38,061 nt of DNA from Robbsia betulipollinis (GCF_026624755.1 NZ_JAPMXC010000014.1:1-38061); one strand, 5' to 3'; counted from the stretch's first letter, positions 23,150 to 31,236 are shown. The notes: generated by a model from the letters alone, not told the origin. Made by a program: numbers and translations.

Positions 23150-23569
23150 ATGAATGCACACGAATTTCTGGCAACGGGTGTTCTACAGAAACGCTCATCG
23201 AAGCTCGCTCCCTTTCGCGCCGACCTGCTGACATTGCAAAAGGCAAACGTGACACTGGAACGTATGGGCGAGTTCTTAAGCATCAATGGGGTACAGGCGT
23301 CGCGTGCAGCGATCGCCAAATTTCTCGCCGCCTCCCATAAGGATTCAGACAAAGAAAGCGCTTCGATAAGCGATGCTAGTAAACCAAATAGACCCGGGAA
23401 TTCAGAAAAACCGGTGCAGATAACGACAGAAAATGGAAGCAGCAAGCCTCAGGTAACCGGTGTGCTGGCTTCAACAAAACGCCTTTCCTCGGCAGAGCGC
23501 CGCGCGGTTATTGAGAAGCAGACGGAAGAGTTTTTTCCTAATCGCTTTGCCAAGCAATCGGAAAAATAG
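23150..23569 (+). CDS. Helical DNA-binding-like protein, right arm of inverted duplication
   Basis: A 139-residue paralogue of the protein at 22086-22505: MNAHEFLATGVLQKRSSKLA, identical LTLQKANVTL and GVQASRAAIAKFL blocks, a variable serine/asparagine-rich linker (about 65-110), and a conserved AERRAVIEKQTEEFFPNRF C-terminus. ATG 23150 is chosen to match the paralogue; the frame is open to 23090. The two genes diverge from the symmetric region between them, so their products are good candidates to bind it. Identity to a named family is uncertain. Confidence 0.75.
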   Translation: MNAHEFLATGVLQKRSSKLAPFRADLLTLQKANVTLERMGEFLSINGVQASRAAIAKFLAASHKDSDKESASISDASKPNRPGNSEKPVQITTENGSSKPQVTGVLASTKRLSSAERRAVIEKQTEEFFPNRFAKQSEK

Positions 23570-23642
23570 TGGAGAAGACGGTTGTTGTGCAAAACCCGTC
23601 TATAGGAGAAAGCAATAAAACGTCTTTCGTTAGAAAACGGCT

Positions 23643-23948
23643 TCAGCGCAGAAACCCGTTTGTCACAGCATAGGCGCGCAATGCGTCGTTCATCCGTGTT
23701 TGCCAGCCGTCACCCGCCGAACGATATGCCTCGATCACATCGCGGTCGATTCGCAAGTTCATCTGTTCCTTATTCGAACCTACAGGCCGACCACGGCCGC
23801 GCTTGACCAATACGCCATTTCGATGAATGTCCGCGTCTTTGAAGAAATTATCATCAAGCTCAGGAATTTCTTCGTAGTCTTTCGCGGTCGATTCTCGCGC
23901 ATCGGATTTAGCGAAGTCGCTCAGCGAATTTTTTTTGCTCTCGCTCAT
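23643..23948 (-). CDS. brnA: BrnA-type antitoxin
   Basis: A 101-residue protein with an acidic, disordered N-terminal part (EEIPELDDNFFKDADIHRNG) and a C-terminal ribbon-helix-helix (QMNLRIDRDVIEAYRSAGDG, then WQTRMNDALRAYA), the normal order in BrnA antitoxins. The N-terminus binds and neutralises BrnT and the C-terminus binds the operon promoter. Its ATG overlaps the 3' end of brnT, as in typical brnTA operons. The antitoxin is intact while the toxin frame is broken. Confidence 0.88.
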   Translation of the reverse strand: MSESKKNSLSDFAKSDARESTAKDYEEIPELDDNFFKDADIHRNGVLVKRGRGRPVGSNKEQMNLRIDRDVIEAYRSAGDGWQTRMNDALRAYAVTNGFLR

Positions 23949-24179
23949 TTGCTTTTCTCATCGAAATGATATGACGGATATCTCCTCGCCGGGTCCACAC
24001 AATAACCATCATACGGTTCGCGACCTTGCCGACGGAAATTATGCGCTCTTCACCATAATTTTTCGATCATCTACCATGTCTGCCGTATCACCGGCAAAAA
24101 TAATTGTCGAATCTTCAAAGCGCAGTTTGCGCTCATGGAATATGACATCGCGTTTAGTTTGATCGAAGATGATATCCAT
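23908..24179 (-). pseudogene. brnT: BrnT-type ribonuclease toxin, frameshifted
   Basis: From ATG 24177-24179 the frame reads MDIIFDQTKRDVIFHERKLRFED, then FAGDTADMVDDRK, then goes out of frame and stops. One extra A in the five-base A run at 24059-24063 (minus strand) would restore NYGEERIISVGKVANRM, then VIVWTRRGDIRHIISMRKAN and EREQKKFAERLR, ending at TAA 23908. These are the BrnT core elements. The break is a single-base homopolymer difference. It could be real inactivation, phase switching, or a sequencing error. Confidence 0.85.
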
Positions 24180-24180
24180 A

Positions 24181-24232
24181 ACAATAATTGTATCCCCACA
24201 AATGAAGCGAGACAATAATTATTTGTATCCCC
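24181..24232 (-). promoter_or_regulatory. Direct repeats in the brnTA promoter
   Basis: acaataattgtatcccc (24181-24197) and acaataattatttgtatcccc (24212-24232), 31 bases apart, lie immediately upstream of brnT. The AT-rich core of each could hold a -10 box on the minus strand. They are candidates for BrnA binding sites. Confidence 0.5.
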
Positions 24233-24289
24233 TAAAATTAAAATGACGCCCAGACCTCGACCATTTCGGGGCGCTTGATTTGGTTAGGT

Positions 24290-24890
24290 TTAGTCCTCCT
24301 CCTCGTTTTCTTCGTCGCCGGCTTTGGCGTCCGGATCTGTTAAATCTGCGCATGCACTCTGGTTTCTCGATGCCTCGAGCAGCCATCCGGTGCCGTTCAA
24401 CAACAGTTCAGCGGCTTGTGCAACAGCATTCTTTTTCATGGTTAATAAAGGTGTAGCAGCTTCGGCAGAAATGGCCTGGGTGACTGCCGCACTGATTCGC
24501 GCCTTGGTGACGTGGTTGAGATAGCTTTTGCCTGTCAACGCGAAAAGGTTCGGCACTATGCCGTCTCCAGCTTCCAGCAATCAAGGCAAGAGCGCGTCAT
24601 ATTTCTCGGGAAGCATTTTTGCCCACTTCTCACGCTCACGGGCCAGCGGCTGCCATGCACGGTTGTTTTCTATGTCATTCGTTTCTCAGATGATTTTGGT
24701 GTATAAGCACGTTAGTTGCATTTCAAACAAGGTAGGATCTTGGTATCCGTAATGGTTTCGGAAAACGCTGGTGATCATCCGTTGCAGGAGTAGAGCTATT
24801 GCCACATCGGGGCGGGTATCAGCTCGGTTTGCAAAGCGGCCGTGCGATGTGCAGTAAGTCGGCTGTAACCCTTCGCTAATTTTTTGTCTT
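24290..24890 (-). pseudogene. C-terminal remnant of a large ParB/RepB/Spo0J-like protein
   Basis: In one minus-strand frame the residues DTRPDVAIALLLQRMITSVF run to a stop at 24686. They continue as NNRAWQPLARERERWAKMLP to a TGA near 24583, then LLEAGDGIVP, SYLNHVTKARISAAVTQAIS, MKKNAVAQAAELLLNGTGWL and an acidic tail. Upstream, LTAHRTAALQTEL is in another frame. These blocks match, from memory, the C-terminal half of the ~700-residue ParB-like proteins of beta- and gammaproteobacterial plasmids. The N-terminal nuclease-like domain is absent. It is a dead gene beside an intact but unrelated parA-parB pair. Confidence 0.7.
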
Positions 24891-25309
24891 GCCATGAACA
24901 AAAGTTGACAACCGATCCGTTCAACGTCCAGTTGCGTTAGCGAGTTTTAGTGCTCCCGTAAACGTATCCCTTTACCCGTCTAAACGGTAATTTTTGATTT
25001 AGATCAGTAAAAAATTTATATATAAATCAATTACTTAAATAAAGGATACCGAGCAATATTAGCCAGCTATCCGAAACAGTAACCCGCCTCCCCTAAACGT
25101 ATCCCTCTACTCCCCTAAACGGTAACTTTTGATTAAACTTGATAAGTAATATTCTATATAAATCAATCACTTACATAAACAATACCGGGCGATATTGCCC
25201 AGCTCCCTAAAACGGTAACCCATAACTTATAAAGGTTAAATTTACCTATAATCATAAAAAATTCAGAAAGATAGGTAATACTTATACATAGAGCGAGAAG
25301 CTTGCGCCC
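24891..25309. other. AT-rich gap with a 135-base tandem repeat, possible replication origin
   Basis: No gene is visible. The stretch contains two imperfect 135-base units (separate entry), long A/T runs near 25010-25030, and short repeats such as aggttaaatttacct near 25235. It lies between a ParB remnant and parA, 3.6 kb from the putative rep gene. The AT-rich DNA with iteron-like motifs suits an origin. Confidence 0.5.
24953..25222. repeat. 135-base tandem duplication with iteron-like motifs
   Basis: Unit 1 is 24953-25087 and unit 2 is 25088-25222. Corresponding motifs are exactly 135 bases apart: taaacgtatccc (24959, 25094), ctaaacggtaa (24980, 25115) and a (c)taaaacggtaaccc-type block (25072, 25207). 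Each unit has six-to-ten-base A/T-only stretches. The units have several substitutions, so the duplication is not recent. Confidence 0.85.
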
Positions 25310-26030
25310 GAGTAGCCCTGCCGGCTCGACGAGGCGATCGACGCCGACCTCATCGCCATCGGATACAAGCTCGCCCAGCCCACCATGCCTGCCAAGAGCG
25401 TGAGCGAGCCGGACAAGCCGCGCCGTGCCGCCGTGCCAGCGGACCTATCGCGCGTGGTTCTGCACCACGAACCGGCCTCGACGCTCTGCCCATGCGGTTG
25501 CCAGTTGACGCGCATCGGTGAGGACGTCAGCGAGAAGCTCGATTACACGCCGGGTGTGTTCACAGTCGAGCGGCACATCCGCAGCAAGTGGGCGTGCACA
25601 AAATGCGAGACGTAGTGGCCGCACACGTCATCGACAAAGGCATCCCGACGGCGGACTCCTCGCGCATGTGCTGGTCGCGAAATTCAGTGATCATCTACCG
25701 CTGTACCATCGGGAACGCATCTTTGCACGCGCGGGCTATGCGATTCCCTGCTCGACGCTAGGTATGTGGATCGGCGCTTGTGGCGTGCAACTATAGCCAC
25801 TTGTAGAAGCACTGCGCGAGCGGGTGGTACAGCACCCGGTGCTCCAGGCCGATGAGACGCCGGTCGCGATGCTCGTGCCAGGCAAAGGCAAAACGCATCG
25901 GGTGTATCTGTGGACCTACACGCCGAGCGTGTTCGCGGCGATACGTGGCGTCGTCTATGACTTCGCCGAAAGTCGTACCGGCGAACAAACGCGTGTTTTC
26001 CCCGACAATTGGCAAGTTAAAGGAAGGCTT
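25310..26030 (+). pseudogene. IS66-family transposase (TnpC) remnant
   Basis: The reading starts with RLDEAIDADLIAIGYKLAQP, continues through the zinc-finger region (CPCGCQLTRIGEDVSEKLDY, WACTKCET), shifts frame to LAHVLVAKFSDHLPLYHRER, hits a stop, and resumes with VLQADETPVAMLVPGKGKTH to FAESRTGEQ. These are successive IS66 transposase blocks, including the LQADETPV catalytic-aspartate region. The C-terminal part with the remaining catalytic residues is missing. The remnant ends about 100 bases before parA, without visible IS ends. Confidence 0.85.
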
Positions 26031-26132
26031 TAAGTTTTGCGGTTTACCTGCTATTGTTCGAAAAAACCTGAGTGTCATCGGTTTTTGATTTTTTTCACCG
26101 AAACCGACGACGTAAACTAGAGGTACGAACGA

Positions 26133-27347
26133 ATGGCAACCCGCGAACTGCCGCCACTGCGCGAGACGGTGTCAATGGAAGCCTTGTCAGCAATAGCTGA
26201 CAAGGCAGCATACATTCTTGGGAAGCTTCGCGACGATCTTCTTGAACCGTGGCCGAGGAAACAGCCGCCCCGCATCACTGCAGCTCGACTCGCTAGTATT
26301 TGTGGCCTAGAAAAGTCACAGATCAACTACCTGTGTACTCGAGGCAATAAGGACGGAACCTTTCCGACGGGCACCATGGTCGGTGCGACACGGCGCCGAG
26401 AGTTCACTTTGGGCGAAGCTCAAGCCTTCGTCCGCGCGCTACCCACTTTTAAAAAGCGCCCCGCAGGTCAAGATGGCTTAATTCTTGGTGTTGGGAATTT
26501 TAAGGGCGGCGTCGGTAAGACCACCACAAGCGTCGCGATTGCCCAGGGTATGACTCTCCGCGGTCACAAAGTTTTGCTTGTAGATCTTGATCCCCAAGCG
26601 TCATCGTCGGTTCTGATGGGGTATCTGCCTGACGCAGAAATCACAGAAGAAATGACGGTAATGCCAGCCGTCTATGGCGAAACCGACGATCTCTCAGCGC
26701 AGTGCATTCCAAGTTATTGGACAGGCCTGGACATATTGCCTGCCTGCCCCGCGCTTTTCGGGGCCGACTATGCATTGCCAAGCCAGCAATCGCGCGACCC
26801 GAGTTTTGAATATTGGCGAATTCTGGAACAGTCGTTCAAACCACTTAAGAAGACATACGATCTGATCATCATCGACACCCCACCGTCGCTTTCCTATTTG
26901 GCGACGGCCTCCTTCATGTCGACCGATGGTTTAATTGTTCCGCTACCTCCCGAGTCACTTGACTATGCGTCGTGCGCCCAGTTCTTCGGTCACTTTTCGG
27001 ATTTATTTAAGTCGCTCGGCGAGAGCCGGGACGTGGCAAAAGAATTCGAATTTATCCGGATAGTGCTATCAAAGGTAAAGTCCCAATCGGCGACTACCGA
27101 TGTGGTGAAGACTTGGATCAAACAGACGTACAGCGAAATCTTGGCAAACGGAGAAATGCTGGAGAGTGATGTTGTTAAGAATTCAGCGGCAGAATTCAAG
27201 ACGCTATACGATCTTCAGGGCTATGACGGCAGCGTCCGGACATACAACCGGGCGCTTGAGGCATTCGATGCGGTTGTCGCCGAGATCGAGAATGAAGTGC
27301 AACAGTCTTGGCGTCGCCGCGTTGATTCTGGGGAGCATCACTTATGA
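26133..27347 (+). CDS. parA: Plasmid partition ATPase ParA
   Basis: A 404-residue type Ia partition ATPase. It has an N-terminal extension with a helix-turn-helix (ITAARLASICGLEKSQINYL, about 49-68) for operator binding. The deviant Walker A motif KGGVGKTT (124-131), the DLDPQASSS switch (about 148-156) and the IIIDTPPS block complete the nucleotide site. It moves plasmid copies with ParB bound to a centromere site, and usually represses its own promoter. Start ATG 26133 has a gagg sequence 13 bases upstream. It overlaps parB by four bases. Codons 17-25 form a perfect DNA hairpin (26181-26206). Confidence 0.95.
   Translation: MATRELPPLRETVSMEALSAIADKAAYILGKLRDDLLEPWPRKQPPRITAARLASICGLEKSQINYLCTRGNKDGTFPTGTMVGATRRREFTLGEAQAFVRALPTFKKRPAGQDGLILGVGNFKGGVGKTTTSVAIAQGMTLRGHKVLLVDLDPQASSSVLMGYLPDAEITEEMTVMPAVYGETDDLSAQCIPSYWTGLDILPACPALFGADYALPSQQSRDPSFEYWRILEQSFKPLKKTYDLIIIDTPPSLSYLATASFMSTDGLIVPLPPESLDYASCAQFFGHFSDLFKSLGESRDVAKEFEFIRIVLSKVKSQSATTDVVKTWIKQTYSEILANGEMLESDVVKNSAAEFKTLYDLQGYDGSVRTYNRALEAFDAVVAEIENEVQQSWRRRVDSGEHHL
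26181..26206. repeat. Perfect 11-4-11 inverted repeat inside parA
   Basis: Arms gccttgtcagc and gctgacaaggc around aata, inside the first 25 codons of parA. The two arms encode ALSA and ADKA segments, so selection for the protein does not require the repeat. It could be an operator, a centromere-like site, or an mRNA hairpin. Confidence 0.85.
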
Positions 27348-28348
27348 GCAATCGAATTCAAGATCGTTTGTTGGCGAAGACATCGGGCTTGCTTTCTAAA
27401 GAAAGAGAGGAAGCTTCCGTCACCATTCCAACACGACCAAAAGGCTCTTCGATGCCTGCCCAGCTTGGCGCTTTTCGGCAAGACGCGCAGCGTTATCTGA
27501 CACGCATCGAAGAGCTTCAGAAGCAACTAGCGTTGGCAAATGACGCTGCTGGAATCCTCAGTGTTCCATTGGAGCGTATTCGTGTTGTCGAAGGTCGTCG
27601 CAAATTCATGTCTTCTGAGAAATTCGCGGAGCTTCGTGAGAACCTTCGTCATAACCGACTTATGCATCCGATTGTGGTCAGCAAAACGGATGACGGTTTC
27701 TATGAGTTGATCTCGGGCCACCATCGATTTGACGCGTACAAGGAGATTGGGTTTGAATCCATTCGCGCGACAGTCGACACTCAAGCGAACGATCAAAATG
27801 ACACTTATGTCGGAGCGTTTTATGCAAATCTGTTTCAATCCGATCTAACGGATTTTGAGAAATTCGTTGGCTTTGAAGAAATTCGACGAATTTTCCCAGA
27901 TATGTCCCAATCGGCAATTTCGGAGCAATCTGGCATCGACCAGAGCACCCTATCGCGACTGATGTCTTTCAAGCAGTTGCCTCAAGTTGCATTGGCTCAC
28001 TTAAAGAATCAACCAAGTTTGATAGGGTCCAACACGGCGGCTAAGCTTGCAATGTTGGTTCGAGCAGGCCGGGAAGCACCTGTCTTGGACGCTCTGGAAC
28101 TACTCGCCAACGGCAAAGTCGATCAGAAAAAAGCGCTGGCGCTGGCTTCGCGTAAGCCACGCTCCGAAGGATCGACTGAGAAAGCGCTGGTAGATTCCGT
28201 CAAACAGGGACGTGCCGTGCTGTTTAATGTGCGGTCGGCTGGAAACTCAATCCGAATTGAGTTGAAGACTGATAGCGACATCAGAAAGGTGCACGAGGCC
28301 ATACTGCGCACGCTTTCCGAGGTGGCGAATGATGTCACCAAAGATTAA
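27344..28348 (+). CDS. parB: Partition protein ParB
   Basis: A 334-residue ParB-family DNA-binding protein. The N-terminal part (about 1-70) is charged with a coiled coil. The ParB N domain spans about 72-165 (VPLERIRVVEGRRKF, ELISGHHRFDAYKEIG), followed by a helix-turn-helix (SQSAISEQSGIDQSTLSRLM, about 188-207) and a C-terminal dimerisation part. The ATG overlaps the parA stop by four bases. The ISGHHR motif occupies the position of the CTP-binding GxRR motif of chromosomal ParB, a common variation in plasmid proteins. A terminator follows 80 bases downstream. Confidence 0.93.
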   Translation: MSNRIQDRLLAKTSGLLSKEREEASVTIPTRPKGSSMPAQLGAFRQDAQRYLTRIEELQKQLALANDAAGILSVPLERIRVVEGRRKFMSSEKFAELRENLRHNRLMHPIVVSKTDDGFYELISGHHRFDAYKEIGFESIRATVDTQANDQNDTYVGAFYANLFQSDLTDFEKFVGFEEIRRIFPDMSQSAISEQSGIDQSTLSRLMSFKQLPQVALAHLKNQPSLIGSNTAAKLAMLVRAGREAPVLDALELLANGKVDQKKALALASRKPRSEGSTEKALVDSVKQGRAVLFNVRSAGNSIRIELKTDSDIRKVHEAILRTLSEVANDVTKD

Positions 28349-28369
28349 ATTTTCAATAAATTCAATGAC

Positions 28370-28382
28370 TTGATAATATCAA
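28370..28382. repeat. Short palindrome after parB, possible partition site
   Basis: ttgata-a-tatcaa, 22 bases after the parB stop. Centromere sites often lie immediately after parB, but a single six-base-arm palindrome is weak evidence. Confidence 0.25.
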
Positions 28383-28429
28383 CAGTCTACGGAGGACTAG
28401 GTGTTGTGATTTACCAGACTTAGACAGAC

Positions 28430-28461
28430 GAAAGCCCCCGGACGGCAATCCGGGGGCTTTC
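28430..28461 (+). terminator. Rho-independent terminator of the parA-parB operon
   Basis: Thirteen-base arms gaaagcccccgga and tccgggggctttc around cggcaa, ending in a short T/A tail. Strong stem, 81 bases after the parB stop. Confidence 0.9.
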
Positions 28462-28490
28462 TGATAATTCAGGGCTTGCTATCGTTCGCC

Positions 28491-28544
28491 CTACACTTCA
28501 CCGGCGGCAAACCGGCTGAGAGAAATCTACGTCTCGAAGTGTAG
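28491..28544. promoter_or_regulatory. Possible three-way-junction structure before rep
   Basis: The closing stem ctacacttc (28491-28499) pairs with gaagtgtag (28536-28544). Inside are two small hairpins, ccgg (28501-28504) with ccgg (28512-28515), and gaga (28518-28521) with tctc (28532-28535), the latter abutting the closing stem. It lies 47 bases before the rep start and after the par terminator. It may control rep expression as RNA, or act as a single-stranded origin. Coaxial packing of the parts argues against chance. Confidence 0.5.
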
Positions 28545-28591
28545 CGTATTGTGATCGACAGTCAAGCGACCCGTCATCCATTTACTGAAAA

Positions 28592-29803
28592 ATGGACGAA
28601 ATTATGTCGATCGCGCAACGCTTCGTTGCCAGCGAGGGCGAAGTATGCCCCGCTGACAACACCACAAGTCTTACTTGTTTTTCAAGTGCCAAAACTCCCG
28701 AGCTCGCGACTGACGTCGCCAACTTTAAATGGCTAACGCTTCGCGCTGAACATCGGGCACATCACATTGCTGGCATTTCGAGCCGCGCACGCGCGGTGCT
28801 CGCCGCCCTCGCCCGTACTGTCGACAATGCGCGTCCCGCCGATAAAATCTTTGCGGGTCGTGGGCTCCTTCAAGAGCGCGCCATGATTCCCGAACGCACT
28901 TTCTTTCGCGCACTGACCGACCTGGCTGGTGCAGGTCTAATTGTTCGACACAAGCAATGGGAGGTGCCAGGACGCGCCGGCTGGAACCGCGCCTACTTGA
29001 CACTTACCGATGTCGCTATCGCCCTCCTCGGCTTCAACGACCGCGCCCAGCATCATGCCACCGAGTCACGGCAAGCGGCAGCGGTAAATGACAGCGACTC
29101 AAAAATTTTATCCTCCGAGTCTGCCAAAGTGGCAGGCCCTATTAAGAGAGATCTTTACCCTGCTTCTCAAAAGAGACAACCAGGCGAACTTCCCAAGGAT
29201 TTGCAGCGTTTGCGCGACCTGGGGTTTCATGAATTTTTGATCTTCAAACTCATGCGCGAGGCCAGAGAGAAGGGCAAGCGCTTATCCGATGTGATCAATG
29301 CATCGTGGCAACACGTCAAGACTGCAGCGAGGCCAATTTGCTATGTTCGTGCCTTGTTGCGCAGCGCAACAGACTTTGCTTCTCTGGCCCGGTGTCAGCA
29401 AACCAAGCAGTCGGAAGCGCAGACGATCCAATCAGAGGCGGACGAACTTCGGCAGGTCATGAACGCCGCGGCGGGACAAACCTACTACGACGCAGCGGCG
29501 ACGCGCCGAATTCGCGTGTCGAGCGATGCCCAAACTGCTGAGGTCCAAAGTCTTTTGGAGCCGATATTGCGCGTTGCGTCAGGCGATTGGCAGCGTGGCT
29601 TCGCGCAGGCGTTGCGAACAAGGCAGTGGGTCCATGCAACCCAAGCGTTGAACGCCGCGTTTAGGGAAAGTCTGATTGGCCTAAATGCCGTTAGTGAGCC
29701 AGCAAGGCCAATGACCGTTTCAACGTCGCGTACCGCCATTGCAGCGCTTCGATCGATGATGCGAGGTCCTCGTATAGAGAGTCTGTCCGCCATCGCCGCG
29801 TGA
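28592..29803 (+). CDS. Putative plasmid replication initiator, winged-helix type
   Basis: A 403-residue protein with a winged-helix region at about 60-140: SSRARAVLAALARTVDNARP, ERTFFRALTDLAGAGLIVRH and NRAYLTLTD. This is the organisation of helix-turn-helix initiators of betaproteobacterial plasmids. The rest is helical without known motifs. Position supports the role: next to parA-parB, behind a structured leader, and ahead of a strong terminator. The start could be ATG 28592 or 28604; neither has a clear ribosome binding site. The family assignment is from memory and organisation only. Confidence 0.55.
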   Translation: MDEIMSIAQRFVASEGEVCPADNTTSLTCFSSAKTPELATDVANFKWLTLRAEHRAHHIAGISSRARAVLAALARTVDNARPADKIFAGRGLLQERAMIPERTFFRALTDLAGAGLIVRHKQWEVPGRAGWNRAYLTLTDVAIALLGFNDRAQHHATESRQAAAVNDSDSKILSSESAKVAGPIKRDLYPASQKRQPGELPKDLQRLRDLGFHEFLIFKLMREAREKGKRLSDVINASWQHVKTAARPICYVRALLRSATDFASLARCQQTKQSEAQTIQSEADELRQVMNAAAGQTYYDAAATRRIRVSSDAQTAEVQSLLEPILRVASGDWQRGFAQALRTRQWVHATQALNAAFRESLIGLNAVSEPARPMTVSTSRTAIAALRSMMRGPRIESLSAIAA

Positions 29804-29983
29804 GCCCCTCCAGCGAAAAAGCATCGTCATGGCATTGTTGCTTGTCAAGTGCCGCGTGGCTTCGGCGAATCATTTCGAAACTTTTAAGCTGATGGTTCGC
29901 AATCTACGAAACCGAATACCGGGAGCAAATCAGGGGGAGAAGAGATTGTCCCTCGAATCTCCAGCTATGGCGGTGCAGGAAGT

Positions 29984-30008
29984 AAAAAGGCGCCTCAAGG
30001 CGCTTTTT
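29984..30008. terminator. Bidirectional terminator between rep and the unknown pair
   Basis: Stem gcgcc-tcaa-ggcgc flanked by aaaaa on one side and ttttt on the other, so it would work on both strands. It lies 180 bases after rep and 26 bases beyond the end of the minus-strand 65-residue gene. Confidence 0.85.
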
Positions 30009-30033
30009 GCTCCTGCCACGATATGCAAACGCG

Positions 30034-30231
30034 TCACACAGTCGTGTCAGTCTTCGCTTGCTCACGCGCCCGAAAACGCGCACGCTCAACACGCCGCTCA
30101 TCCGAGCTAAGCACGCGTGCAGTGCCAACCACTCGCGGCTGCGCCTGCGCGGTATTTGCGCGCTCCATAATGAGTGCGAACCCAAGGTTGTTTAAGGCCA
30201 CGGCCTTCTCGTAGGTTTTACTTTCTCTCAT
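30034..30231 (-). CDS. Small unknown protein (65 residues)
   Basis: MRESKTYEKAVALNNLGFAL continues into a basic, arginine/alanine-rich tail (ARVLSSDERRVERARFRARE). The start overlaps the end of the 30218 gene by 14 bases, suggesting one operon, and a terminator follows. No family recognised. A small helical protein, possibly DNA- or RNA-binding given its charge. Confidence 0.5.
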   Translation of the reverse strand: MRESKTYEKAVALNNLGFALIMERANTAQAQPRVVGTARVLSSDERRVERARFRAREQAKTDTTV

Positions 30232-30778
30232 AGCAGTAATACCCTCCTATGTCCGAATCCGGTGCGTACTTCAGGGCAAACGTGACGCCAAGTTCACCCG
30301 TCGCGAAATGAACGCTCATGCGCTGATACATGCGATCTAGTTTATCAGTGGTCGGCGTAAATAGATATTCCGGTACTAATGGGAAAGCCACAGCATGGTC
30401 GCTCAGGGCAAATTCCAACTCTTCCTGAAATCCGCGGAGGCGGTGCGGATTGGCTAGCTGCCACGACGACTGACGGAACATCGAGTTGTCATCAGTAGCG
30501 TCGAGGCGAGCGAATTTCACAAAGCGTGCGCCTGACGGCGGCAAAATCTTGCGATTAAACTCATCGGCCATCATCTGTGCAAATGCCGCGTCGCCGGCGC
30601 TCATGACGGCGACCGATGCGAAGAAAATCACAAAATCGACCTGATCGAAATGCAGGCCCATGATCTCGACACCAGGGATAATTTCGACCGGCCGCGAATG
30701 AAACGTGTCGGCATCGGCCGGGCGGTCACCAAACGCGAGATCAATCGACGTTTGGGAAAGGGAGGTGATGCTGAGCAT
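30218..30778 (-). CDS. Unknown protein (186 residues)
   Basis: The product begins MLSITSLSQTSIDLAFGDRP when read from the ATG at 30778; a GTG at 30814 would add 12 residues. Middle part: IPGVEIMGLHFDQVDFVIFF and ASVAVMSAGDAAFAQMMADE, then NRKILPPSGARFVKFARLDA, a basic-aromatic stretch and LFTPTTDKLDRMYQRMSVHF. One moderately hydrophobic segment (VDFVIFFASVAVM) might be buried or membrane-associated. It is first in a leftward pair with the 65-residue gene. No family recognised. Confidence 0.6.
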   Translation of the reverse strand: MLSITSLSQTSIDLAFGDRPADADTFHSRPVEIIPGVEIMGLHFDQVDFVIFFASVAVMSAGDAAFAQMMADEFNRKILPPSGARFVKFARLDATDDNSMFRQSSWQLANPHRLRGFQEELEFALSDHAVAFPLVPEYLFTPTTDKLDRMYQRMSVHFATGELGVTFALKYAPDSDIGGYYCYERK

Positions 30779-30814
30779 GAGTTGAAGCCGTAAAGCAATG
30801 AGCGATTTTAGCAC

Positions 30815-31236
30815 CGGCTCGGCTCGATTCTGCCAAAGTGCCGGCCGACAACACGGTGGGTCAAAAGGGACGGGCAGACGTCTACCGCGGTTTCCTCGCG
30901 ATAATCGGCGAAGAATGCATCCCGACCGTTTAAAGCAGCATTTGAAGAGAATATTTACTAGTTGTGGTCACATCCCAATCAGTACCAGCACTTTTCGCGG
31001 CAAACTCATCTCCTCTTCCATACCCGTGCTGGAATGGCCACCACACAGGCCCAGCGCGAGCTTCCGCCGAAAAGTTCGCCGTTTGACTGACAGAGCACTG
31101 CAGCGCCGATCAGTTCCATACTTGGAACACGGTATTGTGTTGGTCACGTCGGCACCGAGCAGAGAAGGAGAACGTTGTGTAGCAGTTTTCCGGGTTTTGA
31201 TGCTTCACTGATAAGGCACAGAAAAAAAGATCTGGG
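30815..31236. other. Gap before the recombinase pseudogene, no gene supported
   Basis: Frames such as 30798-31211 plus are open but show no domain. The segment probably holds the promoter of the leftward unknown pair and degraded DNA. Confidence 0.45.

Noticed and set aside
24953-25222. CRISPR array
   Set aside because: Only two 135-base units in direct tandem, with no short repeat-spacer alternation and no cas gene nearby.
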